This document shows positions 20,721 through 29,035 of a stretch of DNA of 64,000 nucleotides, piece by piece; positions within the stretch are counted from its first letter, which is position 1, and each line of letters opens with the position of its first letter. Source of the DNA: Frankia sp. AgB1.9 (lineage in GTDB: Bacteria; Actinomycetota; Actinomycetes; Frankiales; Frankiaceae). Under the pieces are notes generated by a model. The model did not search any database and was not told the origin of the DNA. It saw only the letters and a program-made list of their open reading frames with translations. The DNA lies in contig NZ_JADWYX010000006.1 of the NCBI RefSeq assembly GCF_016786355.1, forward strand, positions 59,494-123,493, given 5' to 3'. The position numbers were made by a program, and so were the translations under genes.

Positions 20721-21006
20721 GCCGTCACGGCTCGAGTCTGTCCGACCCGGGCGGCGGTGGCCCCCTCCGCTTTTCGCCGAGGCCTGGGCGACAGGTCCGC
20801 CCGGCCGCACCGTGCCCCGACGGCCGAATCCCGGCCGGCCGGGCGCTTCCGGCCCAGGGCCCACGGGTGGGGGCGGTCTGGAGTGTCGGACCCGCGGGGT
20901 GAAATAGTGGACGTCAAAGCACATAGCTGTGGTTCGCGGATATCGGTCGGCTGGCCCCCCGCCCGTCGGTGCCGGTCGCCGCCGGGCCTGCCGAGGGGGT
21001 GACGCC

Positions 21007-21507
21007 GTGGATGACGCGCAGCCGCACGAGCCGACGGCGCCCCAGGCGGGCCAGCCGGCTGACGCCGGAAAGCTGTCGGACCGGGACGACCGGGTGCTGC
21101 GGTTCGAGCGGCGGACCTGGCGGTATCCGGCGGCCAAGGACGAGGCGATCCGCACGGAGTTCGGCTTCTCTCCCGCGCGCTATTACCAGCTGTTGAACGC
21201 GCTGATCGAGTCCCCGGCCGCGCTGGCCGCCGAGCCCGTGCTGGTCGGTCGGCTCTCGCGGCTGCGGGCGGCGCGCCGCCAGGGCTGGTCCCCGGCCGCG
21301 AGCGTCTCCGTCGGCTCGGGTCGCGCTCCGTCCGGCGGCGCTCTTACCCCGTCCAGCCCGTCCCCCGACGGGGACCGGGCCGCGACGATCACGACTACCT
21401 CCGTCAGAGCCAGCCAGGCCGCGGCCAGCCCTGCGGCCCAGGACGACGAGCCGAACGACGACACCGGGACCGACGTCGTCGAGCCCTACCCGACGGACCC
21501 GGCATGA
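21007..21507 (+). CDS. DUF3263 family protein
   Basis: 166 residues, function unknown. Residues ~25-85 match the actinobacterial DUF3263 domain: LSDRDDRVLRFERRTWRYPA, KDEAIRTEFGFSPARYYQLL and LVGRLSRLRAARR. The pattern resembles a helix-turn-helix, so a DNA-binding regulator is possible. The C-terminal half is Ser/Ala/Asp-rich and disordered. GTG 21007 has GAGGGGG about 6 nt upstream. The stop overlaps the next start as ATGA, so it is translationally coupled to the LytR_C protein; this pair is common in actinobacteria. Confidence 0.85.
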   Translation: MDDAQPHEPTAPQAGQPADAGKLSDRDDRVLRFERRTWRYPAAKDEAIRTEFGFSPARYYQLLNALIESPAALAAEPVLVGRLSRLRAARRQGWSPAASVSVGSGRAPSGGALTPSSPSPDGDRAATITTTSVRASQAAASPAAQDDEPNDDTGTDVVEPYPTDPA

Positions 21508-22142
21508 GCGGGCCCGGCTCCACCACCACCGCGGCCCGCTCCCCCGCCTCGCCGTCGCCTCGCCGCCCGACCGGCAACAGCAGGCTGCGGGCCCTGGGCG
21601 CCGCGCTGATCGCCGTGCTCGCCGTCGGCGTCGGCATTCTGCTGGTCAACCTGCTGCACAACCCGAAGTCGGGGGCACAGCCGCCCACCGCGAGCCGCGT
21701 CTCGACCGCCGCGCCGGTCACGTCCTCGGCGCCTCGACCCACGGCGGGCGCCCACCCAACCAGCGCGACGTCGTCGGCCCGGCCCAGCTCGCCCGCGTCC
21801 TCGCCGCGCGCGACCACCCAGCCGCCGGCCGGCGCCGGCGCCGTGGCCCCGGTCGTGATCCTCAACGACTCCAAGGTCGACGGTCTCGCTGACGCCGCCA
21901 GCGGCCCGGTGAAGGCCGCGGGCTTCACGGTCGACCGGGTCGGGGGCTACGTCAGCACCTACAACGTGCCGGTCACCACCGTCTTCTACGAGGACGACCT
22001 CAAGGCCGCGGCCCAGAACCTCCAGCAGCGGGTTACCGGCATCGTCAAGATCGAGCCGATCACCGGCACCGACATCAAGCTCTACGAACCGGGCAAGCTG
22101 ATCCTCGTCGTCACCCGCGACTTCCCCACCCCGGCTCCGTAG
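21504..22142 (+). CDS. LytR C-terminal-domain membrane protein
   Basis: 212 residues: a short cytoplasmic Ser/Pro/Arg-rich N-terminus, one membrane helix (LGAALIAVLAVGVGILLVNLL, about residues 31-51), a Thr/Ser/Pro linker of about 70 residues, and a LytR_C domain (PVVILNDSKVDGLADAASG to ILVVTRDF). In LCP proteins this domain follows the phosphotransferase domain; here it is alone on an anchor, so a cell-wall-associated structural or regulatory role is likely. It starts at ATG 21504 inside the stop of the DUF3263 gene. Confidence 0.85.
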   Translation: MSGPGSTTTAARSPASPSPRRPTGNSRLRALGAALIAVLAVGVGILLVNLLHNPKSGAQPPTASRVSTAAPVTSSAPRPTAGAHPTSATSSARPSSPASSPRATTQPPAGAGAVAPVVILNDSKVDGLADAASGPVKAAGFTVDRVGGYVSTYNVPVTTVFYEDDLKAAAQNLQQRVTGIVKIEPITGTDIKLYEPGKLILVVTRDFPTPAP

Positions 22143-22409
22143 CGCGCCTCCGGTGGATCCAGGCCGTGGCGAGTCATACCTGGCGGCCGGAAACCGCCGG
22201 GATTCCGAACCGCGGCGCAAGACGCGACGCGCGTGCCGCCAGAAGGCTCGGCATGGGCTCCGGGACAGGTCCGGCCGGGGTGGGGTGTGGGTCGGCCGCG
22301 ACGCACCGTCAGCGGACCGCGCCGCGGCGCGGTCCGGTGGTCGCCGGATCCGAGGCCACCGGCACACTGGACCCATGGACGCCTGCCTGTTGGCCGCCGA
22401 GGCCGCGTC

Positions 22410-23327
22410 GTGACGGCCAGCCCTGCCCCCGCCCCACGAATCCCACCCGCCTCCGCGCCGGCCCTCGGCGCCACAGACCCGCCCGATTCGGCCCCCACTC
22501 CGGGATTCGGCCTGCCGGGCGGCGCAGCCCTCGCGGCGCTGATCACGGCGCCCGGGCACGCCCTCGTCGCGCTGGACTACGACGGGACGCTCGCGCCGAT
22601 CATGCCCAGGCCGATGGACGCCGCGCCCGCTCCCGGCGCGGTCGACGCGCTGCGCGCGCTCGCCAGCCGGGTCGGCACCCTCGCGATCATCACCGGCCGG
22701 CCGGTGGACGCACTGCTGGAGCTGACCGGTCTCCCGACCGCCGGCGCGGGCGAGGACGGGTTGGCGAACCTCACGATCCTCGGCCAGTACGGGCTGCAAC
22801 GCTGGGAAGGCGCGACCGGCGACACGGTCAGCCCCGAGCCCCTGCCCGGCGTCGCCGCGGTCCGGGCCCGGCTGCCCGAGGTGCTGCGCGACGCCCCGCC
22901 CGGCGTCACGGTCGAGGACAAGGGCCAGGCCCTGGTGATCCACGTCCGGCGCGCCGCCGACCCCGACGCGGCGCTCGGCGCGCTGGCCCCCGCGCTGCGC
23001 CGGCTCGCCGAGGAGCACGGCCTGGAGGCGGCGCCCGGCAAGAAGGTCCTGGAGCTGCGCCCGCCGAACCACGACAAGGGCCGGGCCCTGCTCGAACTGG
23101 TCGACGAGCGCTCCGCCCGGTCGGTGCTGATGGCCGGCGACGATCTCGGCGACCTGCCCGCCTTCGACGCCGTCGAGGCGCTGCGGTCCACCGGCATCGC
23201 CGGCCTCACGGTCTGCAGCGACGGCCCCGAGGTTCCCCCGGCGCTGCGGGAGCGCGCGGACCTGGTCGTCGACGGCCCAGCCGGCATCGTCGCCCTGCTC
23301 CAGGTCCTCGCCGCGCGCATCGGCTGA
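22410..23327 (+). CDS. otsB: Trehalose-6-phosphate phosphatase
   Basis: HAD-superfamily phosphatase that converts trehalose-6-phosphate to trehalose. The 305-residue protein has HAD motif I VALDYDGTLAP near residue 52, motif II AIITGRPVDALLEL near 90, a cap domain with the QYGLQRWEG segment, the lysine-containing PGKKVLELRPP near 209, and the DDLGDLPAF acidic motif near 245. GTG 22410 is chosen because the family core begins about 50 residues later and the upstream frame is low complexity; a weak GAGG precedes it. It converges with otsA; together the two genes encode the full OtsA-OtsB trehalose pathway. Confidence 0.92.
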   Translation: MTASPAPAPRIPPASAPALGATDPPDSAPTPGFGLPGGAALAALITAPGHALVALDYDGTLAPIMPRPMDAAPAPGAVDALRALASRVGTLAIITGRPVDALLELTGLPTAGAGEDGLANLTILGQYGLQRWEGATGDTVSPEPLPGVAAVRARLPEVLRDAPPGVTVEDKGQALVIHVRRAADPDAALGALAPALRRLAEEHGLEAAPGKKVLELRPPNHDKGRALLELVDERSARSVLMAGDDLGDLPAFDAVEALRSTGIAGLTVCSDGPEVPPALRERADLVVDGPAGIVALLQVLAARIG

Positions 23328-23439
23328 CCACGCCGACAGCGCAGGGCCAGCCTCCGACGACGGGTGCCCCCAGCCGGGCGATCAGGACGGACCGGTCGCC
23401 CGGCGGGCGGTCCGTCAACCGTCCGCCTGGCGGGGATCG

Positions 23440-25155
23440 TCAGCTGTGCAGCACGACCTCGGCCGGTGGCGCGGGCAGGGCGGCGAGCTGCTCGCGAAAC
23501 CAGTCGCCGGGTGGCAGCCGGCCGGCCAGCGCGGCGATCCGGTCGGCCCGCCGGCGGCGCTCGGCCGGCGGCATCCGCAGGGCCGCGTCCATCGCCTCGG
23601 CGGTCTCCGTGACGTCATACGGGTTGACGACCAGCGCGTCCGCGCCCAGCTCGGCGTAGGCGCCGGCCTCCCGGGACAGGATCAGGGCCACGTCCCGGTC
23701 GGAGACCGTCGGGCCCTCCTTGGCGATCAGGTTCATCCCGTCGCGGATCGGGTTGACCACCAGCACGTCGGCCAGCGTCAGCGCGGCCAGCGAGCGCGGG
23801 TAGTCGTCCGTCACCTCCAGGCGCAGCGGCAGCCAGCCGTCGGTGGCGAACTCGTCCTCGATCTCGGTGGCGATTCGCTGCACCGCGGCGGTGTACTCCC
23901 GGTACTCGGGCAGATCGTGCCGGGACGGGTAGGCGCAGACCAGGTGCATGACCCGGCCGCGCCAGTCCGGATGGTTGCGCAGCAGCTCCCGGTAGGCGTC
24001 CAGGCCGCGGACGATGTTCTTCGACAGCTCGGTGCGGTCGACGCGAACGATCAGGCGCCGGTCGCCGACCTCCTCGCGCAGCTCGGCGGCGCGCGCCGCC
24101 ACGTCCTTCGCCGCGGCCCGCGCCCGCAGCGCCGGGGCGTCGACCCCGAGCGGGTGGACGCCGATCCGGACCCGGTGACCCTGCTGGTCCGGGTCACCGA
24201 CGGGCAGCGGCCGCTCGTCAAAGGACTGGCCGAGCGCCAACCCGCCTGTCAGGGCCGTCGGCGGGGCCATCGGTCCCGGGGTGGGCACCAGGTCGAGACC
24301 GCCGTCCAGCACGCAGGTCTCGACACCGTCGATCTCGACCTCGTCGCCGAGGAGGACACGAGCACAGTCCCGGAACGCCGTCGCCCAGCGAGCGGTGAGG
24401 AAGCCGAGCCGGTCGGCCCCGAGCATGCCGCCGATCACGGCCCGGGACACCCGGTCCGGCAGGATCCGGAAGTAGTCCGGCGGCGCCCAAGGCGTGTGGG
24501 TGAAGTGCGAGATCCGCAGGTCCGGGCGCAGCTTGCGCAGCAGGCCCGGGACCAGCGTCAGGTGATAGTCCTGGATCAGGACGGCAGCGCCGTGGGCCGC
24601 GTCGAGGGCCAACGCCTCGGCGAACATCGCGTTGTAGGCCTCGTAGGCCTCCCAGTCGCGCCAGAACGCGGCCCCGAAGCTCGGCTCGCTGGCCGGGGCG
24701 AACAGCAGGTGCAGCACGAACCACAACGTGCGGTTGGCGACCCCGTTGTAGGCGCGGTCGAAGACGACCCGGTCCACGTCGAGCATCCGGATCGCGGCGC
24801 CGCCGGTGTCGAAACCGGCCCGATCGAGCCGGCCGGCCGGTGCCACCCGGACCGCCCGCCGGTCCGCGTCCGACAGCGCCGCGCACACCCAGACGATGCC
24901 GGACGGCGGATCTTCGGGGTCGGTCTCACCGCCGTCGGCGGCGTCCCCCTGCCCGGCCGCGGCCGCCGCCGCCGCGTCCCGGATCACCTCCTGCATTCCG
25001 CTCACCAGGCCGCCGCTGCCCCGCCGGGCCAGCAGCGCGCCGGAATCGGAAAGGGAGAACGCGACCGGGCCTCGGTTCGAGGCGACCAGCACCCGTGCGG
25101 TGCCGGCGGCCGCCGGATCGGGCCCCGCCAGCACGGCTCGGGTCAGGTTTGGCAC
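23440..25155 (-). CDS. otsA: Trehalose-6-phosphate synthase (GT20)
   Basis: Makes trehalose-6-phosphate from a nucleotide-glucose and glucose-6-phosphate. The 571-residue protein shows VLVASNRGPVAF at the N-terminus, IQDYHLTLVPGLLRKLRPDL near residue 195, FTHTPWAPPDYFRILP (acceptor side), the conserved VDRTELSKNIVRGLDAY near 370 and the donor-binding NPIRDGMNLIAKEG near 470. A ~60-residue segment between residues 45 and 105 is longer than in E. coli OtsA and may be an actinobacterial insertion. GTG 25155 is the start, without an obvious ribosome site. It faces otsB tail to tail with 112 bp between stops. Confidence 0.93.
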   Translation of the reverse strand: MPNLTRAVLAGPDPAAAGTARVLVASNRGPVAFSLSDSGALLARRGSGGLVSGMQEVIRDAAAAAAAGQGDAADGGETDPEDPPSGIVWVCAALSDADRRAVRVAPAGRLDRAGFDTGGAAIRMLDVDRVVFDRAYNGVANRTLWFVLHLLFAPASEPSFGAAFWRDWEAYEAYNAMFAEALALDAAHGAAVLIQDYHLTLVPGLLRKLRPDLRISHFTHTPWAPPDYFRILPDRVSRAVIGGMLGADRLGFLTARWATAFRDCARVLLGDEVEIDGVETCVLDGGLDLVPTPGPMAPPTALTGGLALGQSFDERPLPVGDPDQQGHRVRIGVHPLGVDAPALRARAAAKDVAARAAELREEVGDRRLIVRVDRTELSKNIVRGLDAYRELLRNHPDWRGRVMHLVCAYPSRHDLPEYREYTAAVQRIATEIEDEFATDGWLPLRLEVTDDYPRSLAALTLADVLVVNPIRDGMNLIAKEGPTVSDRDVALILSREAGAYAELGADALVVNPYDVTETAEAMDAALRMPPAERRRRADRIAALAGRLPPGDWFREQLAALPAPPAEVVLHS

Positions 25156-25298
25156 ACAGGGCAGAGTAGACCTGTTGACCGCGTCACATGACCAGGTCGG
25201 CGCCGATCGGCCCGGGCAAAAATCCGACTCCGGTCGCCGACCGACCGAGGCCGGTCAACCGCCGCGGGCAACATCCAGACCACGGCCCCGGCGGACCG

Positions 25299-26120
25299 TC
25301 AGGACGTAGCCGCCGCAGGCGCCCGGCCGGCCACGGCGGCGCGGATGGCACTGGCCCAGCCGAGGGTGACCGCCTCCTTCTCTACGACGACGTTGTCGTA
25401 GGAAGTGAGCAGGGTGGGGATGTCCGGGTGCCGCAGGGCGTTGGCGACCAGGTGCATCCGGCCGACGAAGCGGGCCATCGTCAGGTCGCTCGCCGAGTCG
25501 CCGATCGCGATCGCGTCCGCCGGGTCGATGCGGCGCCGCTTGAGGTCCCAGGCGACGGCCTCGCCCTTGCCGACCCCCTCGGGTACCAGGTGGTAGACGT
25601 GCGGGTTCACGCCCAGGTTCGGCATGTGCTGGGGAGCGATCAGCCCGTTGTCGCGCATCGAGAGCCAGTCGAAGCCGGCGTCGCGCAGCCAGGCGTCGGC
25701 GGTCGCTACGTCGATCTTGCCGCGCAGCATCACGTCGAGCTCGCGGCCGGTGTGCCACGGGGTGTGCAGTTCGAGCCGGCCGGGGTTGGCGGCGATCAGC
25801 TCGTGCAGCAGCTCCTCGGGCACCTGCGCGTAGCTCTCCGGCATCGCGCCGCGCAGGATCTCGCTGCTGCGGCCGTGGTCCCAGCCGACGATCGCGCCGA
25901 GCTCGCCGATGAAGCCGTCGGCCCCGAAGATCGCCGCCGCCTCGACCAGCTGCGGCCTGGTCCGGCCGCTGACCAGCACGAGTGTCAGGCCGGCGGCATG
26001 CAGGTCGACGAGCGCCTGCGCGGCCTCGAGGGTGTGAGAGCCGTCCTCCGCGACGAAGAACGAGCCTTTCGGGCCGACCATGGTTCCGTCGAGATCGGTG
26101 TAGACGGCACGGATGCTCAC
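25299..26120 (-). CDS. HAD-IIB family sugar-phosphatase-like hydrolase
   Basis: Cytoplasmic HAD phosphatase, 273 residues, resembling mannosyl-3-phosphoglycerate phosphatase or Cof-type sugar phosphatases. Motif I AVYTDLDGTMVGP, motif II LVLVSGRTRPQLVEA, a cap domain in the middle, the conserved lysine in GKGEAVAWDLKRR, and motif III IAIGDSASDLTMAR (GDxxxD) are all present. The substrate is not evident. GTG 26120 is preceded by AGGAGG about 10 nt upstream. It is divergent from the thrC leader, from which it is separated by some 260 bp. Confidence 0.85.
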   Translation of the reverse strand: MSIRAVYTDLDGTMVGPKGSFFVAEDGSHTLEAAQALVDLHAAGLTLVLVSGRTRPQLVEAAAIFGADGFIGELGAIVGWDHGRSSEILRGAMPESYAQVPEELLHELIAANPGRLELHTPWHTGRELDVMLRGKIDVATADAWLRDAGFDWLSMRDNGLIAPQHMPNLGVNPHVYHLVPEGVGKGEAVAWDLKRRRIDPADAIAIGDSASDLTMARFVGRMHLVANALRHPDIPTLLTSYDNVVVEKEAVTLGWASAIRAAVAGRAPAAATS

Positions 26121-26381
26121 GCGCGTGGCTCCTCCTGGCGGCCGGGTGCCGCGCGATCAGCTCATCCGCCGCGCGGTGTCCGGCCTGGTCCCTGCAACGT
26201 TCCAGCGACCCCGAGTCTTTCCGAAGTCGGGTCCCGGGGGACTCCATCATCGGGTCCTGAGCCACCTCGAACGCCGCCCGGACGGGCAGTGGGACGCAAG
26301 CCGCATCACACCCTGTGCGCCCAAAAGGACGATGCGCGGGGGGGTGGCGGCGGTCTACAGTACGGACACACAACTGAACAT
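26121..26381. other. Divergent promoter region HAD phosphatase/thrC
   Basis: About 260 bp upstream of the S-box-like leader. A TACAGT hexamer at 26356-26361 is a candidate -10 for thrC and would start the RNA about 15-20 nt before the leader structure. I see no good -35 partner, and no gene. Confidence 0.35.
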
Positions 26382-26490
26382 GGCTCATCCAGAGGGGCAG
26401 AGGGAACGGCCCAGTGAAGCCCCGGCAACCGAGCGGATGAGCCTGCTCGCTGATCCCTTCGGGAATCAGCTTCGCCACAGCCGCGATGCC
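26382..26490 (+). promoter_or_regulatory. S-box (SAM-I-like) riboswitch candidate in the thrC leader
   Basis: The conserved S-box core is plain: CAGAG (26390-26394), GGGCAGAGGGA, CGGCCC, TGAAGCC and GGCAACC ending at 26430. It is divergent downstream. The usual P3 and its GGTGC-AAT-TCC-like J3/4 are not recognisable. Instead, GGCTCATCC (26382-26390) can pair perfectly with GGATGAGCC (26435-26443) only four bases after CAACC. Alternatively, CGAGC/GCTCG could form a short P3 and CTGAT/ATCAG (26450-26469) a P4, with a bulged P1 to GATGCC at 26485-26490. S-box RNAs bind S-adenosylmethionine; here it would control threonine synthase. Loss of normal binding is possible. Confidence 0.75.
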
Positions 26491-26493
26491 TGC

Positions 26494-26586
26494 CCGGGGG
26501 CGACCCCCGGACCCCCGGTGTCGCGCTTCGCGCGACCTAGGTGGTTCTGACCGATGTGGTCAGTTGCGTCCGACCAAGCTGGTCAG
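26494..26586 (+). promoter_or_regulatory. Hairpin-rich part of the thrC leader, possible expression platform
   Basis: Contains CCGGGGG-CGA-CCCCCGG (26494-26510), a GTCGCGC-TTC-GCGCGAC hairpin just after it, and two neighbouring hairpins with interchangeable arms: CTGACC (26547-26552)/GGTCAG (26558-26563) and GACCA (26572-26576)/TGGTC (26580-26584). Arms two and three, and one and four, are also complementary, which permits mutually exclusive folds as in attenuators. The switching role is inference. Confidence 0.5.
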
Positions 26587-26708
26587 ACGATCATCTCCTA
26601 GGCGCGGCCCAGTCTTTGGGGGGCGGTTGACGGCAGGCTCCCCGCGGCAGGTGCCAATTCCGACCCGAGGTGCCACCGCCGGCCCCGGGAAAGATGAGGA
26701 GATCAGCG

Positions 26709-27992
26709 ATGACTCTTGCGCCCGAGCGCGCCGCCCAGTCGGGCTCTACGACCGATGACGCGAACCCTGCGGTCTCGCTTTCCTGTCGCCACTGCGGCGC
26801 GATCTACCCGCTTGGCCCGCAACACGTGTGTTTCGAGTGTTTCGCACCGCTGGAAATCGCCTACGACGAGGACCGGCTGCGCCGGGTGACCCGCGCGTCC
26901 ATCGAGGCCGGTCCGCAGAACCTCTGGCGCTACGTCGGCCTGCTGCCCGCCGGCCACGACCCGGCCCGTCGGGTATCCCTCGGCGCCGGCTTCACCCCGC
27001 TGCGTCCGGCGCCCCGGCTGGCCGCCGAGCTGGGCATGAAGACCCTCTGGGTCAAGGATGACAGCGCGAACCCGACGCACTCGTTCAAGGACAGGGTCGT
27101 CTCCGTCGCGCTGTCCGCCGCCCGCGACCTGGGCTTCACCACCGTCGCGTGTGCTTCTACCGGCAACCTCGCGCATTCGGTCGCCGCGCACTCCGCCCAC
27201 GCGGGCCTGCGCTCGATCGTCCTCGTCCCGCACGACCTGGAGGACGGCAAGACCGTCTCCACCGCCGTCTACGGTGGCACCCTGGTCGCGATCAAGGGCA
27301 ACTACGACGACGTCAACAAGCTGTGCAGCCAGCTGGCCGACGAGTACGAGTGGGCGTTCGTCAACGTCAACGTCCGCCCGTTCTACGCCGAGGGCTCGAA
27401 GACGCTCGGCTACGAGGTCGCCGAGCAGCTCGGCTGGCGCCTGCCCGCGCAGGTGGTCATCCCGATCGCGTCCGGCTCGCTGCTGACCAAGGTCGACAAG
27501 GCGTTCCGCGAGCTGGGCAAGCTCGGCCTGGTCGAGCCGACGCCGTACAAGGTCTTCGGCGCCCAGGCCGCCGGCTGCAACCCGGTCGCGGCGGCCTTCG
27601 AGCGCGGCGTCGACACGGTCTCCCCCGTCCGCCCGTCGACGATCGCCAAGTCGCTCTCGATCGGCAACCCGGCCGACGGCCCGTACGCGCTCGACGTCGC
27701 CCGCCGCACCGGCGGCGCGATCACCGACGTCACCGACGACGAGATCATCGAGGGCATGCGCCTGCTCGCCCGCACCGAGGGCATCTTCGGCGAGACCGCC
27801 GGCGGCGTGACCGTCGCGAACCTGCGCCGCCAGCTGCGCGAGGGCCTGCTCGACCCCGACGCCGAGACCGTCATCTACAACACAGGCGACGGCCTGAAGA
27901 CCCTCGACCCCCTGGTCGGCATCGCCGGCCCCACCGCGACGATCCCCCCCACGTTGTCCGCCTTCGAGGCCGCGGGCCTCGGGGACGACTGA
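26709..27992 (+). CDS. thrC: Threonine synthase with N-terminal zinc ribbon
   Basis: PLP enzyme converting O-phosphohomoserine to threonine. The 427-residue protein begins with a short zinc ribbon (CRHCGAIY...CFECF, residues ~26-45) as in the actinobacterial/archaeal type. The fold-type II core follows, with the PLP lysine in THSFKDRVVS near residue 125, the phosphate loop ACASTGNLAHSVAA near 150, and TAGGVTVANL near the end. ATG 26709 has GAGGAG 7 nt upstream. The synteny otsB-otsA-thrC-groEL matches what I recall from streptomycetes, where this copy is separate from the hom-thrC-thrB operon. Control by the S-box-like leader (26382) would link threonine synthesis to S-adenosylmethionine level. 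Confidence 0.92.
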   Translation: MTLAPERAAQSGSTTDDANPAVSLSCRHCGAIYPLGPQHVCFECFAPLEIAYDEDRLRRVTRASIEAGPQNLWRYVGLLPAGHDPARRVSLGAGFTPLRPAPRLAAELGMKTLWVKDDSANPTHSFKDRVVSVALSAARDLGFTTVACASTGNLAHSVAAHSAHAGLRSIVLVPHDLEDGKTVSTAVYGGTLVAIKGNYDDVNKLCSQLADEYEWAFVNVNVRPFYAEGSKTLGYEVAEQLGWRLPAQVVIPIASGSLLTKVDKAFRELGKLGLVEPTPYKVFGAQAAGCNPVAAAFERGVDTVSPVRPSTIAKSLSIGNPADGPYALDVARRTGGAITDVTDDEIIEGMRLLARTEGIFGETAGGVTVANLRRQLREGLLDPDAETVIYNTGDGLKTLDPLVGIAGPTATIPPTLSAFEAAGLGDD

Positions 27993-28140
27993 GACCAGAT
28001 CGCTGTACGGCCTCGCGGCGGTCGTGGGAACGCCCAATCGCGACCGTCCGCCGGCCGAGACAACGATCAAGGATCGGCCAAGGGGCCTGCTCCAATATCG
28101 ATCGGATGCTGACCAGCCCTCGCCTGTCCCCAGGTTCCCC

Positions 28141-28203
28141 TGCGCAACGAGTGATCAAGGCGGCCTGGCTCCCCATCGGGACGCCTTGATCACTCGTTGC
28201 GCA
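28141..28203. repeat. 22-bp perfect inverted repeat
   Basis: Arms TGCGCAACGAGTGATCAAGG+CG (28141-28162) and the exact reverse complement (28182-28203) flank 19 nt. It lies 148 bp after the thrC stop. It could be a terminator or, given the ATCAAGG words repeated nearby, a dispersed palindromic element. There is no U-tract. Confidence 0.8.
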
Positions 28204-28563
28204 GCCAAAACGGCGCCGCATGCCCCAATTTGTCCTCTCTTTATTCCTGCGCAGTTCTCGATCAAGGCGTCGCAGCCTGCCCAGCCGGCCGGATGATCAG
28301 CGTCTGCGCAGGCAAGTCGGCGCCTCGAATCGGCCGGGACCGCGCCGGTGAGCCAGCGGGGTCTGGTCAAGCCGGGAGACCGGGCGGTGTCCCGTGGTCA
28401 AGACGTACCGGCTGAGAAGCTCGCGGGAGGAGTCGCCAACAGGGCAGCCAGCTGGGCGACGATCCAGCCGGGCCGGTGCTCCACATAAGCGCGGCCGGGG
28501 GAAACTGAGCGCGTACAAGGGAATCTGGCCGACGAGTCCGGTGACCTGGGCGACGGGCTCACC

Positions 28564-28820
28564 CGGGCTGAGTCCGAAGAAGCTCGGCGAGCCCCTCACG
28601 GGCTACGAAGGTCCGTTGAGACGGCGGTCTTCACCGCGGACGGCGCTGCCCTGGCCACCGCGGGCGACGACAGGAAGATCCGCCTTTGGGACCTGTCCAC
28701 GAGATCGCACCCGCGAGCGACCCGGTGAAGGCTGCCTGCGCACGCGCCGGTGGCGGGCTCGATCAGGCGGCATGGTCGCGGTATGCGCCGGGCATCCCCT
28801 ATCGGCCCACCTGCCACTGA
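28564..28820 (+). pseudogene. Remnant of a WD40-repeat (probably NACHT/NB-ARC or kinase) protein, C-terminal end
   Basis: Three reading frames together spell the C-terminus of a WD40-repeat protein. One frame gives KKLGEPLTGYEG (about 28576-28611), the inter-repeat linker. The next frame (28612-28728) gives VETAVFTADGAALATAGDDR followed by KIRLWDLSTRSHP, one full WD40 repeat ending RLWDL. A third frame (to TGA 28818-28820) gives DPVKAACARAGGGLDQAAW and then SRYAPGIPYRPTCH, which is like the usual C-terminal tail of actinobacterial WD40 signalling proteins (CxxAGxxLxxxEWxxYxPGxPYxxTC). At least two frameshifts break it and no upstream remainder is recognisable, so it is a truncated relic. Confidence 0.75.
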
Positions 28821-28960
28821 CTCGCCGGTCTTCGGCAGACTCTCGTTCCCCGCGTCGGCATCGCCGGCGCCACCGCGATGATGCCGGCGCGGCGGCCTCG
28901 CGACCGTCTCAGCGCAGAAGCTGCGATCCGCGGCCGGCACGGCGAACACGCCAGTCGACG

Positions 28961-28990
28961 TGATCGCTGATTTCGCCCTCCAGTGGTCGC
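28961..28990 (+). repeat. 30-bp dispersed repeat, copy 2
   Basis: Begins TGATCGCTGATTTCGCCCTC and ends CAGTGGTCGC. It pairs imperfectly with copy 3 at 29006-29035 to form a palindrome with a 15-nt loop. Confidence 0.6.
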
Positions 28991-29005
28991 TACCCAGGCC
29001 TGATC

Positions 29006-29035
29006 ACAACCACCAGAGGGCCAAACTCGCGATCA
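29006..29035 (-). repeat. 30-bp dispersed repeat, copy 3
   Basis: On the minus strand it begins TGATCGCGAGTTTGGCCCTC and ends TGGTGGTTGT. It is closest to copy 1 at 2917-2946 in the TTTGGCCCTC core. Confidence 0.6.

Noticed and set aside
22376..22412. Twelve-codon leader peptide (ATG 22376) overlapping the otsB start
   Set aside because: It is the end of a longer open frame, has no ribosome site of its own and no regulatory codon bias, so there is no support beyond the overlap.
26120..26710. tRNA or T-box element in the thrC leader
   Set aside because: No cloverleaf, no T-box AGGGTGGNACCGCG motif; the conserved words are those of an S-box.
28394..28963. 189-codon gene between thrC and groEL
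   Set aside because: Only a small part matches anything (WD40 linker), and the matching continues in other frames; better described as a pseudogene remnant.
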